A stretch of 64,000 bases of DNA from Prostheceraeus crozeri (GCA_907163375.1 CAJQUW010009300.1:1-64000); one strand, 5' to 3'; positions 43,478-55,396 are shown, numbered from the stretch's first letter. Translations and numbers: made by a program. The notes: generated by a model from the sequence alone, not told the origin.

Positions 43478-45640
43478 GTTTTTTTATCTGTGTTCTGCAT
43501 TTGTGACATGAGTCTCATTCGCCTGACGATGACTGTCTGTGCCGTTCGAAAGGTCTCGCCTAAATAGACATTTTTACCGAAATATCACGGTTTTCGGCTT
43601 CCGTCAAATACAAAATCAATCAAGCCGATTATTTGTCGAAAAAATGGAAGTATTTATTTCTAATCCTGGCACTCGTTGAATGAAGAATGCAAGTGTTAAT
43701 TTCAGGTTAGATGGGAGTGAGACCGCAACTAGTCAACCAACTGAAGTAAGGTGATTGTACATGTAGTTAGCACCAGTTAGCAACAACAATATGTTTAGGA
43801 TAAAATTATACACTGTTGAATGTAGGATTGGAAAATTATTACGCCGCCGCACTAGTTAAGTGTTTCTTAACAAAGGAGAAACGTTGGTTTATTTCATATA
43901 GCTTTATAATATAAATTTCGTTAGAAGACCTTTTGTGAATTGATACAGCCTATAATATTCTAACCGTTAAAATCAAATCTACGTTTGCTTAATTCAGTGT
44001 CCGATGTCCCAAATGCTTTAACTTGCTTCTGAATGTTCCGTGTTGCTTTCCATTTTTCTGTTGTGAATATAGTTTTATTTTTCAGCGATTTGCCGGAAGC
44101 CGAGGAACTATTGTGTTAATTGCTCAATATATTCAAATGCAATTAATACAAAGTATCTGCAGCTTAAGGCAGGATCATCATTCATCATTTTTCCTTATTT
44201 TCATCAGACCTGTCACTAACTAACAATCAATATTTTAGTGATCATTTTAGTCAATTGAAATCTAAAACTGATCAATGAATGTATGCACAACTGGTTATCA
44301 ACAAGAAGATGAAGTATTTATAGATTCCAGACAAAGATTACAATATGTTCAGTGGGCAAAAGTTGGCAAATGCATTAATATAGGAAAACAATCATATAAC
44401 ATCCACATCAATGTGTACATAATGTGTAGATAAATGAGTGGTTTACGGTCGTACCTTAACAATCAATTAATTTCTATGCCAAATCAACTCTGACATTCTA
44501 ACCATAGAAATGGAACTTCATCTATGTTTTTGTCTTCCAACCGTCTACGGATAACTATGTGGTTTTTCGCTGATTCATAGCTTTGACATAGCTATTCAGT
44601 CCCCTCCATTCAATAATGCAATGGTCTTCTGTTATCAATTGAGATATCAAATAAAACTGCTTATAAGAGCTGGCGAAAAAGTAATATCATAGATGTCCCC
44701 ACAAATCATGCTTTGATTGCATACTTCACTTATATACTTACTTTGATCGTATCTTTTGCTTTTCATGAACTATATGTAGATACATAACAAGATTGGGTTA
44801 GGCCCCTAATTCTGAAGTATCAATTTATATTCAGAATCGATTCGGAAATGAATGCATGTAAGTACTCTGTGTTCATGTTATTACACGAGTTTACACTTTG
44901 CGTGCATAATGCGCAGAAAATTTCCCCGTATCATTTTTTCGGTTACTGTCATAAGTTTGTTTATTGCTTAGCATGAACCATACTTACTTATTTTCATATA
45001 TGAATCCAACAATCCTCTCTACCCGCGATGATGCGAAATTTGAAAAGGTCCAAGTTAAGAAGGATGAGAGTAAGGAACACTAATACTACATGACATCTGC
45101 TTATCATAAATTTATTTCACTCGTGTCCACGAGCGCTGATACAGTTTATAACAATATATTTGACGCTAAATTCAGGGATGCTGAGTTGTGCTAACTACTA
45201 CGGAAAATCGAAAATATTCTTACTGTCTACTGCAAGAAGATAAAGAGGACATATTTAACCTACGTAGACGATATGTGAATGTGTCGGTGGAGTTTCGAGT
45301 AATCTGTGGAACTAATCACTTCATGTGGTTTGAATGACATAATTGGGCATATTTTTTATTTCCTGTTCGTCGATTAGGGATTCTGTAGCCCCCGCACATT
45401 CTATTGCAAAGCCAACCAATATTGAACTATCACAACTGACAATTTAAGTTGTTTATTGCGGTATGCGTGACACTTCTAGGTCACATATGGGGCCTTCTTG
45501 CTACTATCCCGAATCCCGAAATGCTATCTACATTTCCAGTATTTGTAGGCGCAGTATGTAATTTTTATGAATTTTGAGTTAAACGAACAGAAGCATTTGC
45601 TAATTATTTATCATTGTGTATATGTTTGAAACATTTTCAG
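43478..45640. other. Upstream/intron sequence of the zinc-finger gene, no gene seen
   Basis: AT-rich; ends in the acceptor ACATTTTCAG before 45641. The first visible exon of the zinc-finger gene starts in phase 1, so at least one exon must lie upstream, but none could be picked by eye. Confidence 0.45.
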
Positions 45641-45843
45641 ATGCTATTTTGGTTGACGAGAGACGTCAGAGACGGACCCATATCCTCTGCAGCGTCTGTG
45701 GTGCGAAGTCCACCAGCAAAAACTTCAGAAGACATCTTGCAATACATAATTTGTCCCCCGCCGAGGCTAGTAGCATCTGCGCATCCGTCTACGGCAAACG
45801 AGAGGAGGTTGTAAAGCAGCGTTGTACACAATGTTTTGCAATG
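45641..45843 (+). CDS. Zinc-finger gene exon: first C2H2 finger
   Basis: Acceptor TTTTCAG, donor GTAAAC at 45844. It encodes ILVDERRQRRTHI, then LCSVCGAKSTSKNFRRHL followed by AIH, a C-x2-C-x12-H-x3-H-type finger. The exon then begins a second finger, RCTQCFAM, whose His half is in the next exon. Starts phase 1, ends phase 0. Confidence 0.7.
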
Positions 45844-48800
45844 GTAAACATATGGATATATGTATTTTATGTAGGGATGTCTTCAGGAAAGGAATTTCAA
45901 TTTGCAAAAAATTTTCAGACTGTCACTTCAGCTCGTCGTCAGGTGAAACGAAGAATATTGCATTTAGAGATATATGAGTATCAAATATGAGGCATTCGTG
46001 ATGCCATAGCTTGGCTTAAATTAACTTATATGCTGTCAAGTTCCACATGTATGTCGATGGATTGGTTTATGAGTACTTATCAATCCTTGTCACTGCTACT
46101 TGATGTTCATGAACTCTTGACGCCAGTTATTTTCCAGTTTGTCCAATGTCTTTTTGTTGACAATAGGAGCAATCAATCTGATAAAAGACACTTTTGAGCG
46201 TAGAATTTGGAATTTTATTATTGAAGATATATGTATCTATCCTTAAGTTCATGAATGCTTTAAGGACATGTATTGGCAAAATGTCAAAACATTTTATCAC
46301 TTATATAACTCATGTTTCTTTCCATTACAACCTTACTTTCAATAGGTGGATTGTCTGCGACAGCACATGAGGAAAGTTCATGGCGGCATTGACAAAGTGA
46401 TGAAGGATGATAAAGAGGAAAATGAGGTATGTCTTTCATTATGAACGACAAGCATTTTATTGTATGTAGATTTAAACATATTTGAGACATGAAGGAAGGA
46501 GAAGTCATTATTGAAATTTCTGAAAAATTGCAATGAAATTCGTAATTAAAATATTGTAACATAAAGCTAAATATTGTATACATTTCATATCACATGACAT
46601 CAATAGTTGTTTCTATACATTACAGGTCAATTCAGACCGTGAAAGACGATTGATGCAGAAGTACCCTTCAGTTATCCACAGCTCTGAGCTGATTCTAAGG
46701 AGGAAAGGACAGTATGAGGTGAAGAATAAAGAATGCCTGAACAGGACTTTGGCTTGCGTCAGCTACTTCCTCAAAAGTACTAACGGGAAGGATATTGCAA
46801 GGAATAACAGGACGGTACAGCATATAGACCAATTTGTGCGACGTCTATATAAAAGGGTAAGCTAAAATACATGTTGACATACAGTAGGACCTCGATATAA
46901 CGTCTAGCTCGGGACACCAAAATTTTGTACGTTATAACGAGGTTTGCTAATTTCCGACTAAAATGGGATATTATCGTATTATAATCTCTATTAGATACCT
47001 ATACTACGTACACGTTGCTGTTTAAGCACAAAACAATATTTAAGGCTCAAATATTTGAGTAGTATATGTATTTACATTTTTCTAAAAAAGTTATCTGATT
47101 ACTTGTAGTTCCCTGTCTGTAGATACTGTACATGTGTATTCTCTGATAGATATCGTACACTGCACATGTAAGTATTCTCTGATATACATCGTACACTGCA
47201 CATATTGCTATTGAAGATTGAAAACAGCAGTTCAAGTTCTACAACTCGTTTTTGGGAATTTATCTCAACAAAAACACAAGGAATATCCTGCAAGCTGCAA
47301 AGAGAAACAAAAGTTAATCTACACTGTAATTAGGGCCTATTAAAACAATCGCGAATGTCAGATTGAACTTTGCTTGACACAGTTTTGTGTTCGACATAAG
47401 TCACTATACATAGCGTACTGGTATGATAAATCTTAGAATTTCATGCGGAAGATTTTAGAAAATCATATGTACTATCGAGGTTATACGCAATAACGAGGTT
47501 GTATTATACGTTATAATGATGTTATAATACGTTATGCTTTGAACTTGAGAGATTACTCTTGTCACATCAGTCGTATTTTTTCATTCGCTCAAGAGATCCA
47601 TTGTCCTCGTTGCCGCTGCTATCGTCAAAAATCCTTGCCTTAACGACGTCTGCTTCTACTAGACTCTTGATCCCTTTATTCACTTAGTTTTGCTTAAACA
47701 TCCACATCAGAGTCTATACGTATGGGTTTCATGATTTCATTTGTGCAATGCTTCATGATTGACGGCATCTACCTTAACAACCACTAATTTCATACTTCTT
47801 GAGCAAGTCCAAACATTTGCTGCCTCAGAAACTCATGTTGCTGAAATTCTGAGCAAATTGCGCGGCTTGTCTTGAGTGCCATGCCTTACTTACTCGAAAG
47901 CCTAGACCATATCGGTATGGACACGACAATTACCCCAAACGACGTTTACTTACGCAGAAATTTCTGACAGTATTGTCTGTGTATTTCATTGTCTACGTTT
48001 GATGTCCTTTGAGTAAGAGTAAATATATACCCATGCAATACACAGATAATGCTGTCTTGAATTCCTAAAAAAGAGTATAACGTTAGGGGACCTTATGCCC
48101 ATGCAGACATGTCTTCGAGTAAGACATGGTACGTAAGACAAGCGGCGTAGCAACTTGTTCAATGTATGGGCTACATGTGAGACTAAGTTCAAATCGCTTA
48201 AATCGTTGCTGCTTCCGGAATATTAGTCCATGATGAATTATAAATCATTCCCTCATTTCATTTTTCATCATTTTTCATGTATGTTTACAGTCAGGTTTGT
48301 ATCTCGCCAACATTTTGATAAATATAATACAGTGCATTCCATATACATGCGATCATGAAATAGCATATATTTTTTCTTTTAGCCGAAACTTTATTTGTCA
48401 CTAAAATTATACAGACTGGTCGACGTGGTTTCAGCACTCAGTGCTTTTGTCAATACCTAACCAAAACTATGTTTGCATCTTAATTATATCTTATCGTGTT
48501 ATGATTCAATTCCCTGCGCTCATGATTAAATTCTTACTCTTCAACATCTTATTTGCTTGTTATTATGTCCTTGTATCTAATGTTTCTAATTAGTTTTCAG
48601 TCAATTTTGCCAAAATTCAGAGCTATAAGTGATTATGGTGAAGTGTTTGCTATATTGCTCATCATTTTCACGAAATATTTGAATTATTTGGCACAATCAT
48701 CTGAATTGGCTACAGCATCAGGAGTTCCAACACATTCCGGTAAGACAAGAATCGGGATTACGAATTGGAGAAATTGAGATATTTTTAAAGTGCACGTCTA

Positions 48801-48933
48801 TGGGTTTACTTTGCAGATGATGAAGCACTGCGCTCATGATTCAATTCCACCAACATCCAAATGCTTGCTACAGAGGACAACTGTTTCCCGTAGAAGATTT
48901 TATGAGTTCGAAGTAGGCCAGCGGTATGACAAG
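45641..48933 (+). CDS. Multi-exon C2H2 zinc-finger gene, 5' and 3' ends not found
   Basis: Host gene read from exons 45641-45843, 46346-46426, 46626-46856 and 48817-48933. All have GT-AG borders and phases that chain (1-0, 0-0, 0-0, 0-0). The product has two C2H2-like fingers near its start, then a Lys/Glu-rich linker and a helical region of about 110 residues that I do not recognise. A further exon may lie at 49159-49310. Exons contain no stops. A pogo-type MITE sits in the 46857-48816 intron. Probably a nuclear DNA-binding protein; function unknown. Confidence 0.65.
46346..46426 (+). CDS. Zinc-finger gene exon: second finger, C-terminal half
   Basis: 27 codons between acceptor CTTTCAATAG and donor GTATGT. 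It encodes VDCLRQHMRKVHGGIDK and an acidic/basic tail ending KEENE. Joined to the previous exon it completes CTQCFAMVDCLRQHMRKVH, a finger with a shortened Cys-to-His spacing. Phase 0 at both ends. Confidence 0.7.
46626..46856 (+). CDS. Zinc-finger gene exon: helical region of unknown function
   Basis: 77 codons between acceptor ATACATTACAG and donor GTAAGC. It contains RERRLMQKYPSVIHSSELIL, then RRKGQYEVKNKECLNRTLA, CVSYFLKSTNG and QHIDQFVRRLYKR. It looks like a compact all-helical domain, loosely like an N-terminal core-binding region of tyrosine recombinases, but that is a guess. Phase 0 at both ends. Confidence 0.7.
46880..47530. mobile_element. pogo/Tigger-type MITE, decayed
   Basis: The left end CAGTAGGACCTCGATATAAC and the nearby inverted TTATAACGAGG are the well-known ends of pogo/Tigger-derived MITEs (CAGTRGAACCTCGATATAACG type). 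Near 47475-47530 diverged copies (ATCGAGGTTATACGC, AACGAGGTTGTATTATACG) mark the right side. It lies in an intron of the zinc-finger gene. The boundaries are approximate. Confidence 0.55.
47531..48816. other. Intron of the zinc-finger gene with a retroelement tail-like scrap
   Basis: No gene was seen. At about 48385-48460, read on -, the order GACAAAAGCACTGAGTGCTG, AAACCACGTCGACC, CAGTCTG and finally TTTCGGC resembles the 3' tail of Penelope-like or related retroelements. A 20-bp segment (CTGCGCTCATGATT) near 48515 is shared with the exon start at 48826-48840. Confidence 0.35.
48817..48933 (+). CDS. Zinc-finger gene exon: basic region
   Basis: 39 codons between acceptor TTTACTTTGCAG and donor GTAAGG, phase 0 at both ends, in frame with the exon at 46626. 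It encodes MMKHCAHDSIPPTSKCLL, then QRTTVSRRRFYEFEVGQRYD. No domain was recognised. Its splice sites are the best evidence. Confidence 0.55.
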
Positions 48934-49158
48934 GTAAGGGGACACTGAAATTCGAGTGAATTTAAGCCTACTGACACACTCGATATCATTCATCAAGTAT
49001 GTTCCTGATTTTTCAGTGATAACAGACTCGTTTTATTCTTGCATTGTTGCTCATCGGTATGTATTCGCACGGTTAATTCAACTTCTACTTGATAAGGAAA
49101 ATGCATGAACAGATTGTTTCCGTAAATGCTGTTCTTGTCTATTCATGGAGTTTTCAAG

Positions 49159-49310
49159 GAGCGCGACTTTGACGGTTTAAAAAGCTTGGAAATACTTATG
49201 AAGCAATACTACATGAACACTAAATATTACAAATTTTTTGAATTTATTATTGTTGAAATGCTTCGCACATGTGTCAAAGTCGTGCTCATTCTCGATAACT
49301 CAATTAACAG
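49159..49310 (+). CDS. Candidate further exon of the zinc-finger gene
   Basis: An open stretch in phase 0, ending at a good donor (AACAG then GTAAAG), with an acceptable acceptor (GTTTTCAAG). It encodes ERDFDGLKSLEILMKQYY and a hydrophobic helix (FIIVEMLRTCVKVVLIL). Composition differs from the other exons, so it may be chance. Confidence 0.3.
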
Positions 49311-49889
49311 GTAAAGAAAGCATATTTTATAAATGGAATAACTGTTAATATGTTTTCATACTCATGCAGCAGTTAAATCTAGCCGGATACATCAAAGAGT
49401 AACAATGTAAGAATAGAACGAGTCTGATATCACTGCACTATTAGAACTACGCTTCCGATGAATGCCCTCAATCGAGTTAGAAATTTAATGTAATCACGCT
49501 TCTTCACTCTCGATTGAGTGCGAAAAGTGAAAATCGCGTTTGATCGCAATACATTTCATACATTAAGTCGACCAATGTTTGCTAATGGGAGGCTACGGTG
49601 AGATTTGGTTGACCAATATAAGCTATCGGCGGCAGCTAAAGGTTACGTTGGCTTAAAGAGGCAATAAAGTGGGATTAAATTGGCGTTTGTTGGCATAAGG
49701 ATGGCTAGAGCGGCGCTAGGATGGCCATCGCGCGAAAATATGTTGGATTACGTTGGTTCAAGACCGGTTCTAGGTTGGATTGCCTTCATAGATCCAATGT
49801 AGGCCCGCTGTATCATTTCCAACTTTTGACCATTGTAAATGGCCAACAAAGGTCCAACGTAGTACCAACGTATCTGTGTTACTTGGGCG
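49311..49889. other. Repeat-derived flank of the satellite
   Basis: Between 49560 and 49880 short modules around GTTGGATTACGTTGG and their inverted forms (GGTCCAACGTAGTACCAACG) recur, a pattern common in small non-autonomous transposons of invertebrates. No coding sequence. Confidence 0.4.
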
Positions 49890-52110
49890 GGCCCTAAAAA
49901 GACCCTCGGAAAAGGCTCCAGAAAGGCCTCTCAACGTCCATCGGACCACCCTCATATCAACAGACATCTATGCACAATTGAATTCAGCAAAATATGAGAA
50001 CAAATACCCAAATTGAAGGGACCGGGGCCTAGAGAGACCTACGGACCAGCTCTTGAAGGGCCTCCCAACGTTCATCGGACCACCCTCATATCAACAAACA
50101 TCTATGCACAATCAAATTAGTCAGAATATGAGGCCAAATACTCAAATTGAAGGGACCAGGGCCTACAGATACTTACGGACCAGGCTCTAGAAAGGCCAAT
50201 TAACGTCCATCGGACCACCCTCCTATCAACCGACATCTATGCACAATTGAATTCAGCAAAATATGAGACCAAATTCCCAAATTTAAGGGATCGGGGCCTA
50301 GAGAGACCTACGGACCAGGCTCTTGAAGTGCCACCCAACGTTCATCGGACCACCTTCATATCAACCGACATCTATGCACAATCAAATCAGGCAAAATATG
50401 AGACCAAATACCCAAATTGAAGGGACCGGGGCCTAGAGAGACCTACGGACCAGGCTCTAGAAAGGCCAATTAACGTCCATCGGACCACCCTCATATCAAC
50501 AAACATCTATGCACAATTGAGTTCAGCAAAATATGAGACCAAATACCCAAATTGAAGGGACCGGGGCCTAGAGAGACCTACGGACCAGCACTAGAAGGGC
50601 CACTCGACAGCGTCCATCGGACCACCCTCATATCAACAGACATCTATGCACAAATGAGTTCAGCAAATTATGAGACCAAATACCCAAATTGAAGGGACCA
50701 GGGCCTAGAGAGACCTACGGACCAGGCTCTTGAAGGGCCACTCAACGTCCATCGGACCACCCTCATATCAACAGACATCTATGCACAATCGAACTAGGCA
50801 AAATATGAGGCCAAATACTCAAATTGAAGGGACCTGGGCCCACAGATACTTACGGACCAGGCTCTAGAAGGGCCACTCACTCTTGAAGGGCCACCCAACG
50901 TTCATCGGACCACCCTCATATCAACAAACATCTATGCACAATTAAATTCAGCAAAATATGAGACCAAATACCCAAATTGAAGGGACCGGGGCCTAGAGGG
51001 ACCTACGGACCAGCACTAGAAGGGCCGCTCAGCGTCCATCGGACCACCTTCATATCAACAGACATCTATGCACAATTGAGTTCAGCAAAATATGACACCA
51101 AATACCCAAATTGAAGGGACCGGGGCCTAGAGAGACCTATGGACCAGGCTCTTGAAGGGCCACTCAACGTCCATCGGACCACCTTCATATCAACAGACAT
51201 CTATGCACAATCGAACTATGCAAAATATGAGACCAAATACTCAAATTGAAGGGACCAGGGCCTACAGATACTTACGGACCAGCACTAGAAGGGCCACTCA
51301 GCGTCCATCGGACCACCTTCATATCAACAAACATCTATGCACAATTGAGTTCAGCAAAATATGAGACCAAATACCCAAATTGAAGGGACCGGGGCCTAGA
51401 GAGACCTACGGACCAGGCTCTTGAAGGGCCACTCAACGTCCATCGGACCACCCTCATATCAACAGACATCTATGCACAATCGAACTAGGCAAAATATGAG
51501 GCCAAATACTCAAATTGAAGGGACCAGGGCCTACAGATACTTACGGACCAGCACTAGAAGGGCCACTCAGCGTCCATCGGACCACCTTCATATCAACAAA
51601 CATCTATGCACAATCAAATCAGGCAAAATATGAGACCAAATACTCAAATTGAAGGGACCGGGGCCTACAGATACTTACGGACCAGCACTAGAAGGGCCAC
51701 TCAGCGTCCATCGGACCACCTTCATATCAACAAACATCTATGCACAATCAAATCAGGCAAAATATGAGACCAAATGCTCAAATCGAAGGGACCGGGGCCT
51801 ACAGATACTTACGGACCAGGCTCTTGAAGGGCCACTCAACGTCCATCGGACCACCCTCATATCAACAGACATCTATTTACAATCAAATTATACAAAATAT
51901 GAGGCTAAATACCCAAATTGATGGGACCGGGGCCTACAGAGATCTACGGACCAGGCTCTAGAAGGGCCACCCAACGTCCATCGGACCACCCTCATATCAT
52001 CAGACATCCATGCACAATTGAATTCAGCAAAATATGAGAACAAATAACCAAATTGAAGGGACCGGGGCCTACAGAGACCTATGGACCAGGCACTCGAAGG
52101 GCCACTCAAC
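49890..52110. repeat. 134/135-bp satellite, about 16.5 copies, dimeric higher order
   Basis: The anchor TCGGACCACC recurs at 49941, 50075, 50210, 50345, 50480, 50617, 50752, 50905, 51039, 51174, 51308, 51443, 51577, 51711, 51846 and 51981. Spacing is 134-137 bp except for one 153-bp unit (50752-50905). Unit types alternate (GAATTCAGCAAAATATGAG against GAACTAGGCAAAATATGAG; CTAGAGAGACCTACGG against CTACAGATACTTACGG), giving near-identical 269-bp dimers around 51174-51710. Long frames through the array are a by-product of the near-multiple-of-three period. Confidence 0.95.
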
Positions 52111-52189
52111 GTATTAATTTATTTCATTGATGATATCTATGTGCTCATGCAGTTCTTCCATTAACAACATCCCTATGCGATATCCATGA

Positions 52190-52412
52190 TGTTTTCTAAT
52201 ATTGAGGCTGAGAGATGACTTTTTGAGGCTTAGAGATGACTTGCATGTGCATATTGAGGCTGGGAGACTATCTGCTACATTTGATTGAGGCTTAGAAACC
52301 CCCAAATGAGGCTGAGAAATGAGATAAATATAGAAAGTCGCCTCTATTGAGGCTTAGAGATGACTAATTGAGGCTTAGAGATGACATCGAGTGAGGCTGA
52401 GAGATAACATAA
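52190..52412. repeat. Degenerate TTGAGGCTTAGAGATGAC repeats
   Basis: About eight copies of the module TTGAGGCTNAGAGATGAC with variable spacers of 2-30 bases. No coding role. Confidence 0.8.
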
Positions 52413-52426
52413 GTATATATATACGA

Positions 52427-52468
<42 letters not shown>
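52413..52468. repeat. TA microsatellite
   Basis: About 27 TA repeats with one interruption (CGAG at about 52424). It abuts the 3' side of the Penelope-like element that follows, a common landing site for that class. Confidence 0.95.
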
Positions 52469-52470
<2 letters not shown>

Positions 52471-52479
52471 TAAATAAAA

Positions 52480-53644
52480 TACTTGGTAGTATAAAGATAA
52501 ATCAAAAACACCATTTACTGCCCAACCGGTGTCACCCGTTAGTACATGAAATGGGCGAATGAAATGATTAGATTGAAAACCATATAACACAATTTCTAGG
52601 CTGATGCCTAGCACAATTCATAAATCAAACAAAATTAGATGGCATTTGCATAGAAGTGCAATCCTTATTCAGACCAGGCTGTAAGATGTCTATACATAGT
52701 TGCTCTTTTTCTTCACGAAATTTCCTATTGCTATTACTAGGAAGTTTTAGTAGTGGCATACAGAAGAAAGGTGGGTCATAGTTTGAGCAAGACGCCATGT
52801 GATGACTTACAAAAAGATTTCTATATTTTTCGTCTTTTATCTGCTGTCTATGTACGCGAATGCGAGATCTTAGACTGTCGCCAGTCTGTCCCACGTAAAT
52901 CATACTACATCCTCTACAACGTAAGGCATAAATAACATTTTTTGTTGAGCACGACATATTACTTTTGATTTCAAATGTTTTTTCTTGATTCTTATCAGTA
53001 TAGACAAATGTGTTCCCTTCTATTAATGATTTACAGCATAGGCATTTTTTATCATTACATTTCTCTACTCCTTTTATTGTAATTCTGTTATTTTTTCTAA
53101 ATTGAGTAAGTAAAGATTTCGGTTGTCGATAACTTTTTCGTAACTTATAATTTTTAAATTGAGGCATATTTTGCAATCCTATAAAAATTGGTGAAATTAT
53201 TTTACTGTAGATATTTGGATTATTTGGATTATATATTTCAACATAGTAAACATTTTTTGTTCCGCTTTTTTGAATTTGTTTATCTTTCTGACCCGATTTA
53301 GATTTAAATATTGCATCGTCAATTAAGGTTACAGGGTATCCAAGGTTTTGTAATCTCACTTTCATTTCATTAAATCTCATTTCTTTAAGCTGTGGATCAG
53401 ATACAATAAAATCAATTCTTTGTGATAAAGTATAAGGAATATTTCGTATACAATGACGCGGATGGTTAGAATTAAACGGTACATAATTCTGACGGTCCGT
53501 TTTCTTGTGGTATATGTCGGTTTCAATTTTGTCATTGTTTTTGTAAATTAATACATCCAAAAATTGCAGTTGATCAACACTTTTATTCATCGTAAATTTG
53601 ATATTTTCATGCAGGTTGTTAAGTAATGGAACTGGTTGATGCAC
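52480..53644 (-). mobile_element. Second Penelope-like element, Neptune/Poseidon type, 5'-truncated
   Basis: Read right to left from 53644 the single open frame of 339 codons (52625-53644) is undamaged. It covers RT thumb (DQLQFLDVLIYKNNDKIETD), a linker, a Cys cluster (EKCNDKKCLCCKSL) and the GIY-YIG endonuclease (VIYALRCRGCSMIYVGQTGD), ending LNKDCTSMQ. The RT catalytic core is missing. A 3' tail runs to about 52480 beside the TA microsatellite. It is quite different in sequence from the element at 16-21 kb. It abuts the piggyBac fragment at 53650 head to head. Confidence 0.85.
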
Positions 53645-53649
53645 TTAGA

Positions 53650-54318
53650 GAAAATAATACCACGTACAATGGTATCGTCCGAATTCGTACCGGCCGTCGC
53701 CAAGTCCATCGAGGGTCGTCAAAGGAAGGACACGAAAGTTTTCTACGATGAGCAGGGCACTGCACTTGTTTCATTCTGGGACAAAGGTCGAAAACCTGTG
53801 TTGCTCGTTGATAACTTTCATCGACATGTTCCTGAACTCGTAATAAATATGAAAGCATGTACTGTTCTCGAGTACAACAGGACGAGATCAGGTGTCGACA
53901 TCGCAGACAAGCGACCTCGTGGATTCAGTTGCAATCGAGAGTGCCGACGTTGGCTGGTCTCGATATTTGCCAACATGGTAGATACTGCTGGAAATAATGA
54001 CTGCTACTACAGCAGGCATCCCGATGAAACCAGAAAATCTCAGCAGCACTACAAGTTTCTTGTGAATGCAGGATACTAGTTGGTGAATCAGCAGATTCAA
54101 AGACGCCTCCATACGCAAAAGCTACAAAGCGTGCCATGAAACTCGTCAGCTATTGCGGTTTCTCAATCTGAGCGTGTCGAGGGACGTCGTTTGGAAAAGA
54201 GTGTTCGATGTGCTTTTTGCCTTTGCGCATTGATCGAAAGACATTCGTTTGTTGTGGCAAGTGTGAAAAGCCTCGTTGCAATAGTCATCGATCAGACGTG
54301 TGCAAGGAATGCATGTAA
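53650..54318 (+). pseudogene. piggyBac transposase C-terminal fragment
   Basis: Starts abruptly at the junction with the Penelope-like element. It contains SIEGRQRKDTKVFYDEQGTA, then the third catalytic Asp motif (EYNRTRSGVDIADK) and the helical end (LVSIFANMVDTAGN). After a frame change near 54080 it has a Cys-rich C-terminal domain (CAFC...CCGKCEKPRC...CKECM) ending at 54318. The N-terminal two thirds are missing. Sequence differs clearly from the element at 2.1 kb, so it is another piggyBac family. Confidence 0.8.
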
Positions 54319-54911
54319 CTTTGCTACTATCATCTTTTGAAATTTGTAACTACTTCTTTACAGAAATTATGTATTTTATTTACAATTTTATTCATGATTC
54401 CAAAAATGTCATGCATGCATGTACATGTATAATACATGCATGAAATATAATTTACATTTATGGACTACCGGTACATGGCGGGGTTATTGCATGTTTAACT
54501 GGCATAAATATCAGTACTAGCGATTTAACTACTTTTGAATATGCTAGACGGCGATCTCCTAACAGGAAGTAGGCACTATAGTTTATCAATAGCCTACATG
54601 TACCTGTAGGCCTATTTACACGTATTTGATAATTATTGCGCATCACTACCGATACTCTACATGTACTCAGTCACTTGCTATGTCACTCAGAACTCTGGGC
54701 CAATTTTTCAAATATCTCGAAATTCCTCCAGATCTCATAGACGCAATCCCGGGATTTTTAATCTCAGAAATAGGATTGAGATGCCGGAATCCCGGGATTG
54801 TAAAACCTACTTATGACTTACTTATACATTGAATATGTAGTGAACCTGTAATGTAAAATAGGGATTCCAAAATCCCGGGATCCCGGGATTGAGTAGAATC
54901 GCATCCTATTA
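54319..54911. repeat. Unique flank with AATCCCGGGATT palindromes
   Basis: No gene. At 54745, 54786 and 54870-54895 the 12-bp palindrome AATCCCGGGATT or its core occurs four times, the last two joined (ATCCCGGGATCCCGGGAT). Possibly ends of a small decayed element. Confidence 0.6.
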
Positions 54912-55010
54912 CAAAAATAGGTTCAGGTAAGCCTAAAATAATCTATGATGTAGGTTGGTTTCATCGCTTTTTTTAAAAAAACTAGGCTTTATATAAGTAT
55001 TCAATGTAAC
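54912..55010 (+). mobile_element. Core fragment of the GGAGTC MITE family
   Basis: AAAATAGGTTCAGGTAAGCC, then ATGATGTAGGTT and AAAAAAACTAGGCTTTATAT, matches the core of the complete copies at 56535 and 57142 with moderate divergence. Ends missing. Confidence 0.75.
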
Positions 55011-55396
55011 TAGGCCCTGAAATCATCCGAATCTATGAGATATATGATTGTTACAACGTTTATCAACCGTGACATGAAAAATTAAGAATGTACATGAACA
55101 GGATAAGACACCTACTCGTAATTCGGTTTTCCCACATGGGTTTTTAGGACGAAAATATGAAAGCAGAACAGGAAAACTCTCGAAATTATTGGTTTCATAC
55201 AATTTAATATTATAAGTGTAGACTGCTGAGTTGATGCGACTTCACACACTGCAGCAAGCAATTGCTGACATTCCTTGTTCCAGTCCCTAATTCCGCCGAA
55301 CACAATCTAAGATAAGAAAATTAGTTAGGTTGTGTCAAAAAAATTAATTTTATAATTTATACTTTCTTCTGAAATTTTACTCTGTGGCTTGCCCCG
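55011..55396. other. No gene seen
   Basis: Unique sequence without recognisable coding or repeat content. Confidence 0.5.

Noticed and set aside
48601-48739. Possible exon with acceptor TAGTTTTCAG and donor GTAAGA
   Set aside because: It ends in phase 1, whereas the well-supported next exon at 48817 needs phase 0, and its hydrophobic peptide does not fit the gene. It also overlaps no recognised domain.
51152-51961. Several near-identical 70-90 codon frames
   Set aside because: Frames through the 134/135-bp satellite; repeated only because the DNA repeats.
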